The notes beneath the pieces are model-generated. The model did not search any database, had not been told where the DNA came from, and saw only the letters and a program-made list of their open reading frames with translations. Shown here piece by piece: positions 7,035-16,343 of a DNA stretch of 64,000 nucleotides. Numbering within the stretch: position 1 is the stretch's first letter; each line of letters begins with the position of its first letter. Origin of the DNA: Sva-07 sp963710625 (GTDB lineage: Bacteria; Actinomycetota; Acidimicrobiia; Acidimicrobiales; Ilumatobacteraceae); NCBI GenBank assembly GCA_963710625.1, contig CAVQBG010000008.1, positions 372,001 to 436,000 of the forward strand. Reading direction: 5' to 3'. The position numbers were made by a program, and so were the translations under genes.

Positions 7035-10000
7035 GCCGGCTCGGCGACCACGTCGGTCGGTGGTGGCACCGACACCGCACGGAGCGCCTCGACCACCGTG
7101 GCCCAGCCGGACCCGAGATGGTCGACCGCACCGACGGGCTCGTGTTCGATGATGGCGCGACTCGCGCTCGCCACGAGCGCCCGCGCGACGACGTCGCCGG
7201 CCTCCCGGGCGACGACCGCCGCGTCGACCAGGCGGTCGCGGGCACGTTCGTGCTCGCCCACCATCGTGTCGGCGGCGCTGGCCCCGACCGCCCCGATCAC
7301 CCGGTCGAGGTACGTCGTCGCCGGCCGCTCGATCACCTCCGACCACATGTCGATCGCGCGGGACGCATCGCCGATCATCGCGGACGCGAGCACCTCCACC
7401 GAGGCGGCGTAGGGCGACTCACGCACGTCACCGTCGAGGATCGCGAGCGCCTCTTCGGGACGACCCACCTGACACAGCGCGAGCGCGAGCGTGACCAAGG
7501 ATTCGGAGCCGTCGGCCCCCATCATGTTGGAGCGTTCGACCGCCAACTCGGCGATCGCCACCGATCGGTCGCCGAGACCCTGATGAACGGCCGCCCCCGC
7601 CGCGACCATCGCCGGGAACGCCAGGTCACCGAACGCATCGCTCATCGCCAACACCTCCTCGATGCCGCGCTCCGCCTCCTGAGCACGCCCGAGTGCCACC
7701 AACGCACGAACCCGCGGTCCCATCGCCTGCACGGTGCCGAATCGATCGCCGAGCTGGCGGAAGGCGTGCAGCGCCTTGCGCGACAGCTCCTCAGCCTCGA
7801 CGAACCGGGTGCTCCACAGGCGGATCGACGCCACCAACGAGTCCATCATCGCCGGCGCCCACGGATCACCGAGCGCCGCGGACTCCGTTCGCACCTTCGC
7901 CGCCAACGCCTCGGACTCCTCGAACCTCCCCTGGTAGAACCGCACATAGGCGAGCAGACCCGAGGCCCAACCCTGCCCCGCACCATCGCCGAGCAGGTCG
8001 AACTCCTGTGCCGCGGTCAGCAGGCGCCGCTCGGCGAGTTCGGTGTCACCGGACAGGAACGCCACCCACGCCTGGTGCTGGCGAACCCAGGCTCGGCCTC
8101 GTCGATCGCCGAGCCGCCGCGACAACCCCTCCGCCTCACCGAGCAGCCATTCGGCGTCCTTCAGCGACCCGCCGAACACCTCGGCGAGACCGCGCTCGCG
8201 CAGCGACGCCGACAGCTCGATGTCGTCGCCGAGCTCGCGGAAGATGTCGACGCTCGCACCGAGCTCGCGGCGAGCGGCCGGGAGATCCCCGTCGCGTTGA
8301 TGCAGGATGCCGAGCAGCCGGCGCGCCGTCGCCTCATGATGACGGTCGCCCGCCGCGACCGACGCGTCGAGCGCGTCGAGCGCGTCGGCTCGCGCCTTGT
8401 CGACAGCCCGCCGCTCCACGAGCGCCTGCGCCCGCAGCAGGAGGAGGTCGCGCGCCAGTTCGTCGTCGTCGACGCCGAGGTCGAGCGCCCTGGTGGCGTG
8501 GCGACTGGCCTGATTGAACGCGCCGACATCGATCGAACGCCGAGCCGCATCGCGCAGCAACACGACCGCCTGCTCGGTGATGTTCCGCGTCACGCCCGGC
8601 ACCGGTCCGATCTCGGCGACGAGTTCAGCGGCGGACGCCGCATGGTGGGCGATCTGATCGAGCGGGATCATCGGCGAGTGCGACATCACCGACGCCGTGC
8701 CCGCATGCCGTTGGGCCCGCACCAGCTTGGTCAGCGTTTGATATGCGACCTCACGAACGACGTCGCTGCGGAATCGCCAGTTCGGCCCGTCCAACTCGAT
8801 GAGCCCGTCGTCGGTCAGCGCCTCGATGTCGCCGGGATCGAACCCCTGCTGCATCTCGACGGCGAACTTCTCGAGGGCGTCGACCGGACCCGCGGTACCC
8901 AGCACGGCGGCATTGTCGATGATCGCCCGCTGCGCTGCGGGCAACCGATCGAGCCGAGCAGCGATCAGTGCCCGCAATGACCCCGGCAATGCGGTGCTCG
9001 TCGGGTTCCTCTTCGCGAGCTCGGCCAGCTCGGTGAGGAACAGCGGATTCCCACCGCTGCGTTCGTACAACTGGTCGATCAGCGCATCGGTTGCGGCGTC
9101 TCCCAACACGGAGGTGACGAGACGGGCAGCCTCGTCGCGTGCGAGGGGGTCGAGCGGTAGGCGCACGGTGATCGGGTGATCGACCGCAGGCGGCCAGTCG
9201 AGGTCGGCGTCCTCGCGTTGCGCCGTGATGAGCAGCACCGGCCGATCGGCGAGCGATCGTGCGACCCGGTGGAGCAACTCGATGATGAGCACGTCCGCCC
9301 ACTGGAGGTCATCGATCCAGAGCACCACGGGACCCGACATCGTCCGCCGACGGATCCCGGCGACGATGTACGAGAACAGCATCTCGCGGGACTGGGCCGG
9401 CGCGACACGGTCGAGACCCGAGGGATACCCCATCAGGTGGAGGGTCGCCTCCACGAAACGATCGAGCTGCGCGTCATCGGCGGCAAAGCCATACAGCTCG
9501 ACCGCCTTGTCCCGCAACAGGTCGCGGAGCTGGTCGATCGGCATCGCCCCGGCGAGATCCAGCCGCCGGAACAGCGCCGTGGCGATCGGCGACCAGACGT
9601 TGTTCTCGCCGTACGGGGCGCACACGCCGGTGTACACGGTGACGTTGCGGCTCGGGAAGTCCTCCAGCGCCTCGGCCACCAGGCGGGTCTTTCCGGATCC
9701 GGCCTCGCCGCTCACCGACACCACGGCACTGCGTCCCGCCGCGACCATCGCCATCAACGAAGACAGCAGTTCCCGCTGGGTGGCCCGCCCGACGAAGGGG
9801 CGGTCGCGGCGGGTGCCGACCGACGGCAGACGGCGCTGACGACCGACGACGCTCCACACCCGCTCGGTCCGGGACCGCCCGCGCACCTCGACGTCAGCGA
9901 CCAGTTCGCGCAGGATCTCGTCCGAAGCGAGCACCGACGTCGAATCGCCGATGAACACGCCGCCCGGTGGAGCCAACGTCTGCAGCCGGGCGGCGACGTT

Positions 10001-10477
10001 GACGACGTCACCCATCGCCGTGTAGTCGGCGGTTCCGGACACCGATCCGACCACGACCTCGCCGGTGTTGATCCCGATGCGCAACTGCAGGGGCCCGTCG
10101 AGATCGGTCTGGTCGTGCACGAAACGGCTCAGGGTCTCGTGCATCTGCAAGCCCGCCCGAATCGCCCGATCGGCGTCGTCCTCGTGCGCGACCGGGGCGC
10201 CGAAGAGCGCAACGATCCCGTCGCCGAGCACCTTGTCGACACGGCCGCCGAAGGAATTGATGTCGGCGATCAGGCGCTCGAAGGCCGCGTCGATCAGCCG
10301 CTTCACCCGCTCCGGGTCGAGATGCTCGGACAGCGCCGTGTACCCCACCAGATCGGCGAACACCACCGTGACCACCCGGCGCTCCTCGGCCGCGAACGCC
10401 ATCACCTCCTGTCCGCACGCAGGGCAGAATCGTGCGCGATCGGGAAGTGGAAGCAGGCACGAGGCGCAGGTGGCCAT
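7031..10477 (-). CDS. Zinc-ribbon/class III adenylyl cyclase/AAA ATPase/TPR protein
   Basis: 1,148-aa multidomain signalling protein. Order: zinc ribbon (CASC at 4-7, CPAC at 18-21); class III nucleotide cyclase domain with both metal-binding aspartates (D42 in VVFADLVGYT, D86 in KVLGDGIVALFG) and GINTGEVVVG; an FVGR-type entry to an ATPase with P-loop GEAGSGKT (257-264) and VVLWIDDLQWAD Walker B; then a long helical TPR-like C-terminal half. Such proteins are thought to make cAMP in response to an unknown signal. ATG at 10477 was chosen from the start of the zinc ribbon; a TACGAT box lies 9 bases upstream. GTGA overlap to the NMNAT-like gene. Confidence 0.9.
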   Translation of the reverse strand: MATCASCLLPLPDRARFCPACGQEVMAFAAEERRVVTVVFADLVGYTALSEHLDPERVKRLIDAAFERLIADINSFGGRVDKVLGDGIVALFGAPVAHEDDADRAIRAGLQMHETLSRFVHDQTDLDGPLQLRIGINTGEVVVGSVSGTADYTAMGDVVNVAARLQTLAPPGGVFIGDSTSVLASDEILRELVADVEVRGRSRTERVWSVVGRQRRLPSVGTRRDRPFVGRATQRELLSSLMAMVAAGRSAVVSVSGEAGSGKTRLVAEALEDFPSRNVTVYTGVCAPYGENNVWSPIATALFRRLDLAGAMPIDQLRDLLRDKAVELYGFAADDAQLDRFVEATLHLMGYPSGLDRVAPAQSREMLFSYIVAGIRRRTMSGPVVLWIDDLQWADVLIIELLHRVARSLADRPVLLITAQREDADLDWPPAVDHPITVRLPLDPLARDEAARLVTSVLGDAATDALIDQLYERSGGNPLFLTELAELAKRNPTSTALPGSLRALIAARLDRLPAAQRAIIDNAAVLGTAGPVDALEKFAVEMQQGFDPGDIEALTDDGLIELDGPNWRFRSDVVREVAYQTLTKLVRAQRHAGTASVMSHSPMIPLDQIAHHAASAAELVAEIGPVPGVTRNITEQAVVLLRDAARRSIDVGAFNQASRHATRALDLGVDDDELARDLLLLRAQALVERRAVDKARADALDALDASVAAGDRHHEATARRLLGILHQRDGDLPAARRELGASVDIFRELGDDIELSASLRERGLAEVFGGSLKDAEWLLGEAEGLSRRLGDRRGRAWVRQHQAWVAFLSGDTELAERRLLTAAQEFDLLGDGAGQGWASGLLAYVRFYQGRFEESEALAAKVRTESAALGDPWAPAMMDSLVASIRLWSTRFVEAEELSRKALHAFRQLGDRFGTVQAMGPRVRALVALGRAQEAERGIEEVLAMSDAFGDLAFPAMVAAGAAVHQGLGDRSVAIAELAVERSNMMGADGSESLVTLALALCQVGRPEEALAILDGDVRESPYAASVEVLASAMIGDASRAIDMWSEVIERPATTYLDRVIGAVGASAADTMVGEHERARDRLVDAAVVAREAGDVVARALVASASRAIIEHEPVGAVDHLGSGWATVVEALRAVSVPPPTDVVAEPA

Positions 10478-10552
10478 CAGCCGATGATCGTACGGCACAT
10501 CAGCCCATGGACGGATCACCGTGGCGCGGCGACTCGCTAGCGTCGCGAGCGC

Positions 10553-11779
10553 ATGAACCACCCGCATCCGATCCAGTGGCTGCGCACCCACCCGCGGGGC
10601 GCCGACGGGCTGCTCACGGCACTGGTGGTGACCGGAGCGCTCGCCGCCCACGCATGGGGCGATTCGACCGTCAACGATCCCAACGAGGTCGACCCGTCGT
10701 GGTGGACCCTCCTCGTCGTGCTCCTCGGCACGGTGCCGATCTACTGGCGACGCACACACACCCTCGTGGCAGGCCTGGTCGTCGTGAGCGCCGAGGTGTT
10801 CGGGTTGTACGTCGGGATGGGTGGTGCCGCATTCATCGGATCGGTGATCGCCGTGTACTCGATCGGCGCCCACACGATCGGTGTCCGACGGACCCGGACC
10901 ATGATCGCAATCGCGACGCTCGTCGTCGGCCTCTTCATCGCCGGATGGGTCGACGGACTGTCGCTCCTCGACGAATTCATCTCCACCGGCGTCCTGCTGA
11001 TCACGGCGTTCGTGTTGGGCGACAACCTCCGGCGGCGACGCCAACATGTCGCCGACCTCGCCGAGCGAGCCGAGCGAGCCGAGCGCGAACAGGGGCTGAT
11101 CGCGGAGCAACGCGTCACCGCCGAACGCAACCGCATCGCTCGCGACCTCCACGACGTCGTCGCTCATTCCGTCAGCGTCATGGTCATCCAGGCGGGCGCG
11201 GCCCGGCGCAATCTGGCCACCGATCCGGCGACTGCCGCCGAGGCCCTCGAAGCCCTCGAGTCGACCGGCCGCCGGACGATGAGCGAACTGCGGGCGATCC
11301 TCGGGGTGCTGCGAACCGACGGTGCCGGCACGACACCGGACCTCGACCCGCAGCCATCGCTGTCCCGGCTCGAAGCGCTGGCCGCGGAGGGTGAACTCGA
11401 CGTCCGCGTGGGGGTCGATGGCGACATCGGCCGTCTTCCCGAGAGCATCTCGATCACCGGTTACCGCCTGGTCCAGGAGGCGTTGACGAACGTGCGCCGG
11501 CACGCCGGTGATCCCGACACGGTGGAGGTGAACCTGCGCATCGACGACGACCGGTTGACCATCGACGTCCGCGACGACGGCCGCGGCGCGGCCGCGCTGC
11601 CGTCCGAGGACGGGTTCGGCATCATCGGCATGCGAGAGCGGGTCGCGGCGGTCGGCGGCACCGTCGACGCCGGGCCACGACCGGGCGGCGGCTGGCGCGT
11701 CCGCGCCGTCCTCCCTGTGGACCACTCCCCGATCGACCCAGCCCCGAGGCCCGAGATCGCCGCCGGATCCGCATCGTGA
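10553..11779 (+). CDS. Sensor histidine kinase, NarL/DesK type
   Basis: Membrane histidine kinase, 408 aa. The N-terminal ~150 residues hold about five hydrophobic spans and no obvious periplasmic domain, so it probably senses the membrane or an internal cue. A short coiled coil (AERAERAEREQ) precedes the HisKA_3 box ERNRIARDLHDVVAHSVSVM with the phospho-accepting His in RDLHD. The HATPase domain is marked by QEALTNVRRHAG and DDGRGA. Divergent from the cyclase gene, with a TAGCGT box 9 bases before the ATG. GTGA overlap with the response regulator gene. Confidence 0.93.
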   Translation: MNHPHPIQWLRTHPRGADGLLTALVVTGALAAHAWGDSTVNDPNEVDPSWWTLLVVLLGTVPIYWRRTHTLVAGLVVVSAEVFGLYVGMGGAAFIGSVIAVYSIGAHTIGVRRTRTMIAIATLVVGLFIAGWVDGLSLLDEFISTGVLLITAFVLGDNLRRRRQHVADLAERAERAEREQGLIAEQRVTAERNRIARDLHDVVAHSVSVMVIQAGAARRNLATDPATAAEALEALESTGRRTMSELRAILGVLRTDGAGTTPDLDPQPSLSRLEALAAEGELDVRVGVDGDIGRLPESISITGYRLVQEALTNVRRHAGDPDTVEVNLRIDDDRLTIDVRDDGRGAAALPSEDGFGIIGMRERVAAVGGTVDAGPRPGGGWRVRAVLPVDHSPIDPAPRPEIAAGSAS

Positions 11780-12435
11780 TCCGGGTCCTGCTGGTCGACG
11801 ACCAGGAGATGGTGCGCGCGGGTTTCCGCATGATCCTGCAGGCCGAAGCCGACCTGACGATCGTCGGCGAAGCCGCGGACGGCGCTGCGGCGGTCGAACT
11901 CGCCGGAACTGCGAAACCCGATGTGGTGCTGATGGACGTGCGGATGCCGACGATGGACGGCATCGAGGCCTGCCGACTGATCCGCGACCGTCACCACGAC
12001 ACCCGGGTGATGATCCTCACCACCTTCGACCTCCACGACTACGTGCACGCCGCCCTCCGAGCCGGCGCGAGCGGCTTCATGCTCAAGGACGCCCCAGCCG
12101 AACAACTGGTCCAGGCGATTCGCGTCGTGGCGAACGGCGATGCCCTGCTCGCACCCTCGGTCACCCAGGCCCTGATCGACGAGATCGCGGCCCTGCCGAG
12201 CAACGACCCGGCCTCGTACCCCGGCGTCGACTCGCTCACCGAGCGCGAACTCGACGTCATCCGCCTGATGGCGAAGGGCCGGTCGAACACCGAGATCGCC
12301 ACCGAGCTCTACCTCGGCGAAGCAACGATCAAGACACACGTCGGGCGCATCCTGGCCAAGCTCGCCGCGCGAGACCGGGTACAGGCCGTCGTGATCGCCT
12401 ACGAATCGGGTCTGGTCACACCGGGCGACCGTTGA
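11776..12435 (+). CDS. LuxR/NarL-family response regulator
   Basis: 219-aa two-component response regulator, cognate to the preceding kinase (GTGA overlap). The receiver domain shows the acid pair (VDDQE), the phospho-acceptor aspartate in VVLMDVRMPTMDG and the conserved lysine in GFMLKDAP. The C-terminal HTH is typical LuxR: LTERELDVIRLMAKGRSNTEIA and TIKTHVGRILAKL. Likely target: the adjacent ABC exporter, as such pairs often control linked MacB-type exporters; this is inference from position. Confidence 0.95.
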   Translation: MIRVLLVDDQEMVRAGFRMILQAEADLTIVGEAADGAAAVELAGTAKPDVVLMDVRMPTMDGIEACRLIRDRHHDTRVMILTTFDLHDYVHAALRAGASGFMLKDAPAEQLVQAIRVVANGDALLAPSVTQALIDEIAALPSNDPASYPGVDSLTERELDVIRLMAKGRSNTEIATELYLGEATIKTHVGRILAKLAARDRVQAVVIAYESGLVTPGDR

Positions 12436-12448
12436 TCGTTCGGCACGC

Positions 12449-12464
12449 TCACCCGAATGGGTGA
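12449..12464. terminator. Short hairpin after the response regulator
   Basis: TCACCC-GAAT-GGGTGA (12449-12464), flanked by GC-rich bases, 13 bp after the stop. No T-run. It could weakly terminate the two-component operon or act as an operator for the ABC genes that follow. Confidence 0.4.
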
Positions 12465-12522
12465 CGCACGTTCCTCCTGCCGGTGGATGCGCGCGGCAGG
12501 TGACACGGGTAGACCTGATGCC

Positions 12523-13311
12523 ATGTCGACACCCGCACCACCCGCACCACCGACTCCCCCCTCCGCCGAGTCCACGGTCGCGCCGGGCGGCACCGCCGCC
12601 GCCGGGGCGGTCGACGCCCGCAAGACCTACGGGGTCGGCGATGCCCAGGTCCATGCGCTCGACGGCGTCAGCGTGTCGTTCGAGACCGGCAAGTTCACCG
12701 CGATCATGGGTCCGTCGGGCTCCGGCAAGTCCACCCTGCTGCACTGCCTCGCCGGCCTCGACACCCTCACCTCGGGTGCCACGTTCATCGGCGACACCTA
12801 CCTCGCGTCGCTCGACGACAAGGCGCTGACCGAGCTGCGGCGCACCAAGGTGGGATTCATCTTCCAGGCATTCAACCTCATCCCGACGCTGACTGCCGAC
12901 GAGAACATCCGGCTGCCGATGATGCTCGGCGGCGAAAAGGGCGACGCCGAGTGGATCGACCACGTCGTGTCGACCGTCGGGCTCGGCGACCGCCTGCAGC
13001 ACCGTCCGAGCGAGCTGTCCGGCGGCCAGCAGCAGCGTGTCGCCGTCGCCCGAGCGCTCGCGTCGCGGCCCCAGATCATCTTCGCCGACGAGCCCACCGG
13101 CAACCTCGACTCCGTCACCGGCGCGGAGATCCTCTCCTTCATGCGCAACGCCGTGAAGGAGTTCGGCCAGACGATCGTGATGGTCACCCACGACCCGGTC
13201 GCGGCGTCGTACGCCGACCGGGTGGTGTTCGTCGGCGACGGGCACATCAGCGGCGAGATGACCGAGCCCACGACCGACCAGGTCATCGACCACCTGAAGC
13301 ACTGGGACTGA
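12523..13311 (+). CDS. MacB/LolD-type ABC transporter ATPase
   Basis: ATP-binding subunit, 262 aa, of a MacB-like exporter. Seen: a Pro-rich N-terminal tail, Walker A GPSGSGKST, signature LSGGQQQRVAVARAL, Walker B IIFADEPTGNLDS and the H-loop VTHDP. The NLDS variant is typical of LolD/MacB ATPases that partner with FtsX-type permeases, as here. ATG at 12523 is taken because upstream in-frame residues look non-coding. The permease gene follows after 2 bp. Confidence 0.94.
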   Translation: MSTPAPPAPPTPPSAESTVAPGGTAAAGAVDARKTYGVGDAQVHALDGVSVSFETGKFTAIMGPSGSGKSTLLHCLAGLDTLTSGATFIGDTYLASLDDKALTELRRTKVGFIFQAFNLIPTLTADENIRLPMMLGGEKGDAEWIDHVVSTVGLGDRLQHRPSELSGGQQQRVAVARALASRPQIIFADEPTGNLDSVTGAEILSFMRNAVKEFGQTIVMVTHDPVAASYADRVVFVGDGHISGEMTEPTTDQVIDHLKHWD

Positions 13312-13313
13312 CC

Positions 13314-15854
13314 ATGAGCGCCGGATCCCTGATCGCTCGCAAGAGCATCCGCGCCCGATGGGGTCGCACGCTCGCGATCGCATTCGCCATCACCGCCAGC
13401 GTCTCGTTCGTGGTCGGATCGTTCGTCCTCGCCGACAGCCTCCGCGCCACCTTCGACAACCTGTTCACCGAACTCAACGAGAACGTCGACCTCGAGGTCC
13501 GCGCGGCGCAGGAGTTCGACAGCGACAGCGCCCGGGAGCCGATCGACGTCGCGATCGCCGACGACATCCGCAACGTCGACGGCGTCGAGATCGTCGAGCC
13601 GATCCTCCAGCGGTTCGCTCAACTCATCGACGCGAACGGCGACGTCATCACCCCGGCCGGAGGGCCGACAATCGGCGTGTCCTGGGAAGGCGACAGCGGC
13701 ATCCAGGGCGTCACCATCAAGGAGGGCCGACCACCGTCGGGTCCCGACGAACTCGCGATCGACAAGGCAACCGCCGACGCCCAGAGCTTCGAGGTCGGCG
13801 ACACCGTGTCGTACCTCACCGACGTCGGCACGTTCAGCGGAACGATCACGGCCACCGTCGGCCTCGGCAGCGCCGACAGCTTCGGGGGCGCCCAACTGAC
13901 CGCCGTCGACCTCGACACCGCCCTTGCGCGCCTCACCACCGACGGCAAGGTCGATGCGATCGACATCAAGCTCGCCGACGGCGCCGACGTTCCCGCGGTG
14001 CAGCGAGCGATCGAGGAGATCCTGCCGCCGCAGACCGAGGTCGTCACGGGCGAACAGGTCGCGCAGGAGACCGCCGACCAGGTCAACCAGTTCGTCGACG
14101 TGTTCGGCACCGGGCTGCTCATCTTCGCCTTCATCACTGCGTTCGTGAGCGCCTTCATCATCAACAACGTGTTCCAGATCACGATCGGCCAGCGGCTGCG
14201 TGAGCTCGCGCTGCTGCGCGCCGTCGGTGCATCCGGACGGCAGGTGCGTCGCATGATCACCCTCGAGGCCCTCGGCCTCGGGATCGTCTCGACGATCCTC
14301 GGCGTGTTCGGCGGCCTGCTCGTCGCCCGCGGTCTGATCGCCGCCTTCGACGCTGCCGGTGCCGGCTTCCCCGACACCCAGACCGTGCTCCAGGCTCGCA
14401 CCATGCTGATCGCGGCGATCGTCGGCGTCGGCATCACGATGGCGTCGGTCATCGTTCCGTCGAGGAAGGCATCGCGCATCCCGCCGGTGGCGGCGATGCG
14501 ACCCGAACTCGGCTTCGCGGCGATGCGCAGCCGGCGACTGGTCGCCGGTGTGGTGATCACCCTCGTCGGCCTCGCGGTGTTCTTGATCGGACTCTTCGTC
14601 CGACCCGGCGGGACCGCCGCCCTCATCGCCCTCGCCGGCGGCGGCGCCCTCCTGCTCTTCCTCGGGATCGCGAGCCTGTCGTCGACGATTGCCACACCGG
14701 TCACGAAGGTGATCGGCTGGCCGATCGAGAAGCTCTTCAAGGTGCCCGGATCCCTCGCGCGCCAGAACGTCGCTCGAGCACCCCGACGCACCTCGTCGAG
14801 CGCGTCCGCGCTGATGATCGGTGTCGCGCTGGTCAGCAGCACCGCGGTGTTCGCCTCCTCGCTGCGGGCGACGCTCGTGGACACGCTCGAGAGCGCGATC
14901 ACCGCCGACTACATCATCACCGACGAGAGCTTCCAGGGGTTGTCGCCGGCGGTCAGCGAGACCTTGGCCGAAGTGCCCGAACTCGACGCCGTCACACCGG
15001 TCCGCCAGATCAGCGGACAGGTCGACGGCAACACGAAGAACTTCGGAGCGGTCGACCCCGTGGCGTTCGACATCCTCGTCGATCCCGATCTCCAGGACGG
15101 GACGATCTCCGGCGTCGGCCCCGACGACCTGCTGTTGCACAAGGACCCGGCGGCTGATCTCGGCGTCGGCGTGGGCGACACCGTCGACGTGACGTTCCAG
15201 AACGGTGTACAGCGCACCTTGACCGTCGCCGGCATCTACGGCGATGCCACGTTCGGCAACTGGTTGATCAGCCTCGACACGCTGGCCTCGGTCAGCGACG
15301 CACCGGCACGCGACTTCTTCGTGATCGCGAAACTGGCCGACGGGGTGGATCCCGCTGTCGGCGACGCCGCGGTCCAGGCCGCCATGGAGCCGTTTCCACA
15401 GGTGAACGTCCAGACCAATGCGGAGTTCCTCGACTCGCAGGAAGCACAGATCAACCAGCTGCTGATCATCATCACGATGCTGCTGGCGTTCGCCATCCTG
15501 ATCGCGATCCTGGGTATCTCGATCACGCTGGCGCTCGGTGTCTTCGAGCGCACCCGCGAGATCGGGCTGCTGCGGGCGGTGGGGATGAACAAGCGCCAGA
15601 CCCGACGCTCGGTGCGTTGGGAGGCCGTGATCGTGTCGTTCTTCGGCGCGATTGTCGGCATCGTCGTGGGCACCTTCCTCGGTGTCGTGCTGTCGCTGGC
15701 CGTCCCCGACGACGTGATCAGCACGCTGTCGTTCAACCCGACGATCATCGTCATGATCCTGGTCGGGGCCGTGATCGCCGGTCTGTTCGCCGCCCTCTAC
15801 CCCTCGTACAAGGCGTCGAACATGAACGTCCTCGAAGCCATCGCCACCGAGTGA
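13314..15854 (+). CDS. MacB/FtsX-type ABC transporter permease (two FtsX domains)
   Basis: 846-aa permease with two FtsX-like units, each an extracytoplasmic domain followed by three spans. The first anchor is at residues ~20-40. FtsX cores lie around residues 265-400 (REL.LLRAVGASGRQVRRM) and 700-840 (TREIGLLRAVGMNKRQTRRS). One long chain replaces the usual pair of half-permeases, as in many actinobacterial systems. It exports or extracts an unknown substrate, perhaps a lipid, peptide or antibiotic. ATG directly follows the ATPase gene. Confidence 0.92.
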   Translation: MSAGSLIARKSIRARWGRTLAIAFAITASVSFVVGSFVLADSLRATFDNLFTELNENVDLEVRAAQEFDSDSAREPIDVAIADDIRNVDGVEIVEPILQRFAQLIDANGDVITPAGGPTIGVSWEGDSGIQGVTIKEGRPPSGPDELAIDKATADAQSFEVGDTVSYLTDVGTFSGTITATVGLGSADSFGGAQLTAVDLDTALARLTTDGKVDAIDIKLADGADVPAVQRAIEEILPPQTEVVTGEQVAQETADQVNQFVDVFGTGLLIFAFITAFVSAFIINNVFQITIGQRLRELALLRAVGASGRQVRRMITLEALGLGIVSTILGVFGGLLVARGLIAAFDAAGAGFPDTQTVLQARTMLIAAIVGVGITMASVIVPSRKASRIPPVAAMRPELGFAAMRSRRLVAGVVITLVGLAVFLIGLFVRPGGTAALIALAGGGALLLFLGIASLSSTIATPVTKVIGWPIEKLFKVPGSLARQNVARAPRRTSSSASALMIGVALVSSTAVFASSLRATLVDTLESAITADYIITDESFQGLSPAVSETLAEVPELDAVTPVRQISGQVDGNTKNFGAVDPVAFDILVDPDLQDGTISGVGPDDLLLHKDPAADLGVGVGDTVDVTFQNGVQRTLTVAGIYGDATFGNWLISLDTLASVSDAPARDFFVIAKLADGVDPAVGDAAVQAAMEPFPQVNVQTNAEFLDSQEAQINQLLIIITMLLAFAILIAILGISITLALGVFERTREIGLLRAVGMNKRQTRRSVRWEAVIVSFFGAIVGIVVGTFLGVVLSLAVPDDVISTLSFNPTIIVMILVGAVIAGLFAALYPSYKASNMNVLEAIATE

Positions 15855-15856
15855 CC

Positions 15857-15887
15857 GTTACGCCAGGGGTCAGACCCCTGGCGTAAC
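15857..15887. repeat. Extragenic palindrome family B, copy 1
   Basis: Perfect 31-bp odd palindrome with 15-bp arms around A15872. Its core is GGGGTC-A-GACCCC and its outer arms begin GTTACGCCA. It sits 2 bp after the permease stop, ahead of the same-strand PPOX gene. Related copies at 16311, 45737 and 48902. Confidence 0.85.
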
Positions 15888-15906
15888 ACCTCGGTAGCGT
15901 GGCGCG

Positions 15907-16308
15907 ATGGCGCTCGACCCGGCAGCACTCCCCGACGAGGTGCTCACGTTCCTGCGTGAGTACCACCTCGCAACGCTCACGACGTTGCGGGAGGATCTGT
16001 CCCCGCACGTCGTGGCGGTCGGGTTCAGCTACGACGCCGAACAGCGCATGGCCCGGGTGATCACGTGGGCCGGCTCACAGAAGGCGGTCAACGCCCGACG
16101 CATGGAGGCGGCAGGGCAGCGTGCGGCCGTGTGCCAGGTCGACGGCGGTCGCTGGCTGAGCCTCGAAGGACCGGTCCGGCTCGTGACCGACCCCGACGGG
16201 GTACGCGCCGGCGTCGAGGGCTACGCGGCCCGGTACCGTGAGCCGAAGGAACGCGACGACCGGGTCGTCATCGAAATCGCCGTCGAACGCATCCTCGGCC
16301 GCGGCTGA
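15907..16308 (+). CDS. PPOX-class (probably F420-dependent) oxidoreductase
   Basis: 133-aa split-barrel protein close to the F420-dependent PPOX group. Seen: FLREYHLATLTTLREDLSPHVVAVGF at the N-terminus, WAGSQKAVNARRM in the middle and the VVIEIAVERILGR C-terminus common to that group. The enzyme likely reduces a small molecule such as a tetrapyrrole or xenobiotic; substrate unknown. No Shine-Dalgarno is visible, but TAGCGT ends exactly 6 bases before the ATG, as in leaderless transcripts. It is flanked on both sides by family B palindromes. Confidence 0.82.
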   Translation: MALDPAALPDEVLTFLREYHLATLTTLREDLSPHVVAVGFSYDAEQRMARVITWAGSQKAVNARRMEAAGQRAAVCQVDGGRWLSLEGPVRLVTDPDGVRAGVEGYAARYREPKERDDRVVIEIAVERILGRG

Positions 16309-16310
16309 CG

Positions 16311-16341
16311 GTTACAGCAGGGGTCTGACCCCTGCTGTGAT
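16311..16341. repeat. Extragenic palindrome family B, copy 2
   Basis: 31 bp, core GGGGTC-T-GACCCC. The inner arms ACAGCA/TGCTGT pair perfectly and the outermost three positions pair with two G-T wobbles. It lies between the convergent PPOX and Nei-like genes, where it would act as a two-way terminator. Confidence 0.8.
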
Positions 16342-16343
16342 CC

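Noticed and set aside
10478..11725. N-terminal extension of the cyclase/ATPase to 1,564 residues
   Set aside because: The extension runs antisense through the histidine kinase; the zinc ribbon start at 10477 fits the family.
12798..15140. 780-codon minus-strand open frame
   Set aside because: Lies opposite the ABC permease gene; composition and lack of domains show it is an antisense shadow of high-GC coding DNA.
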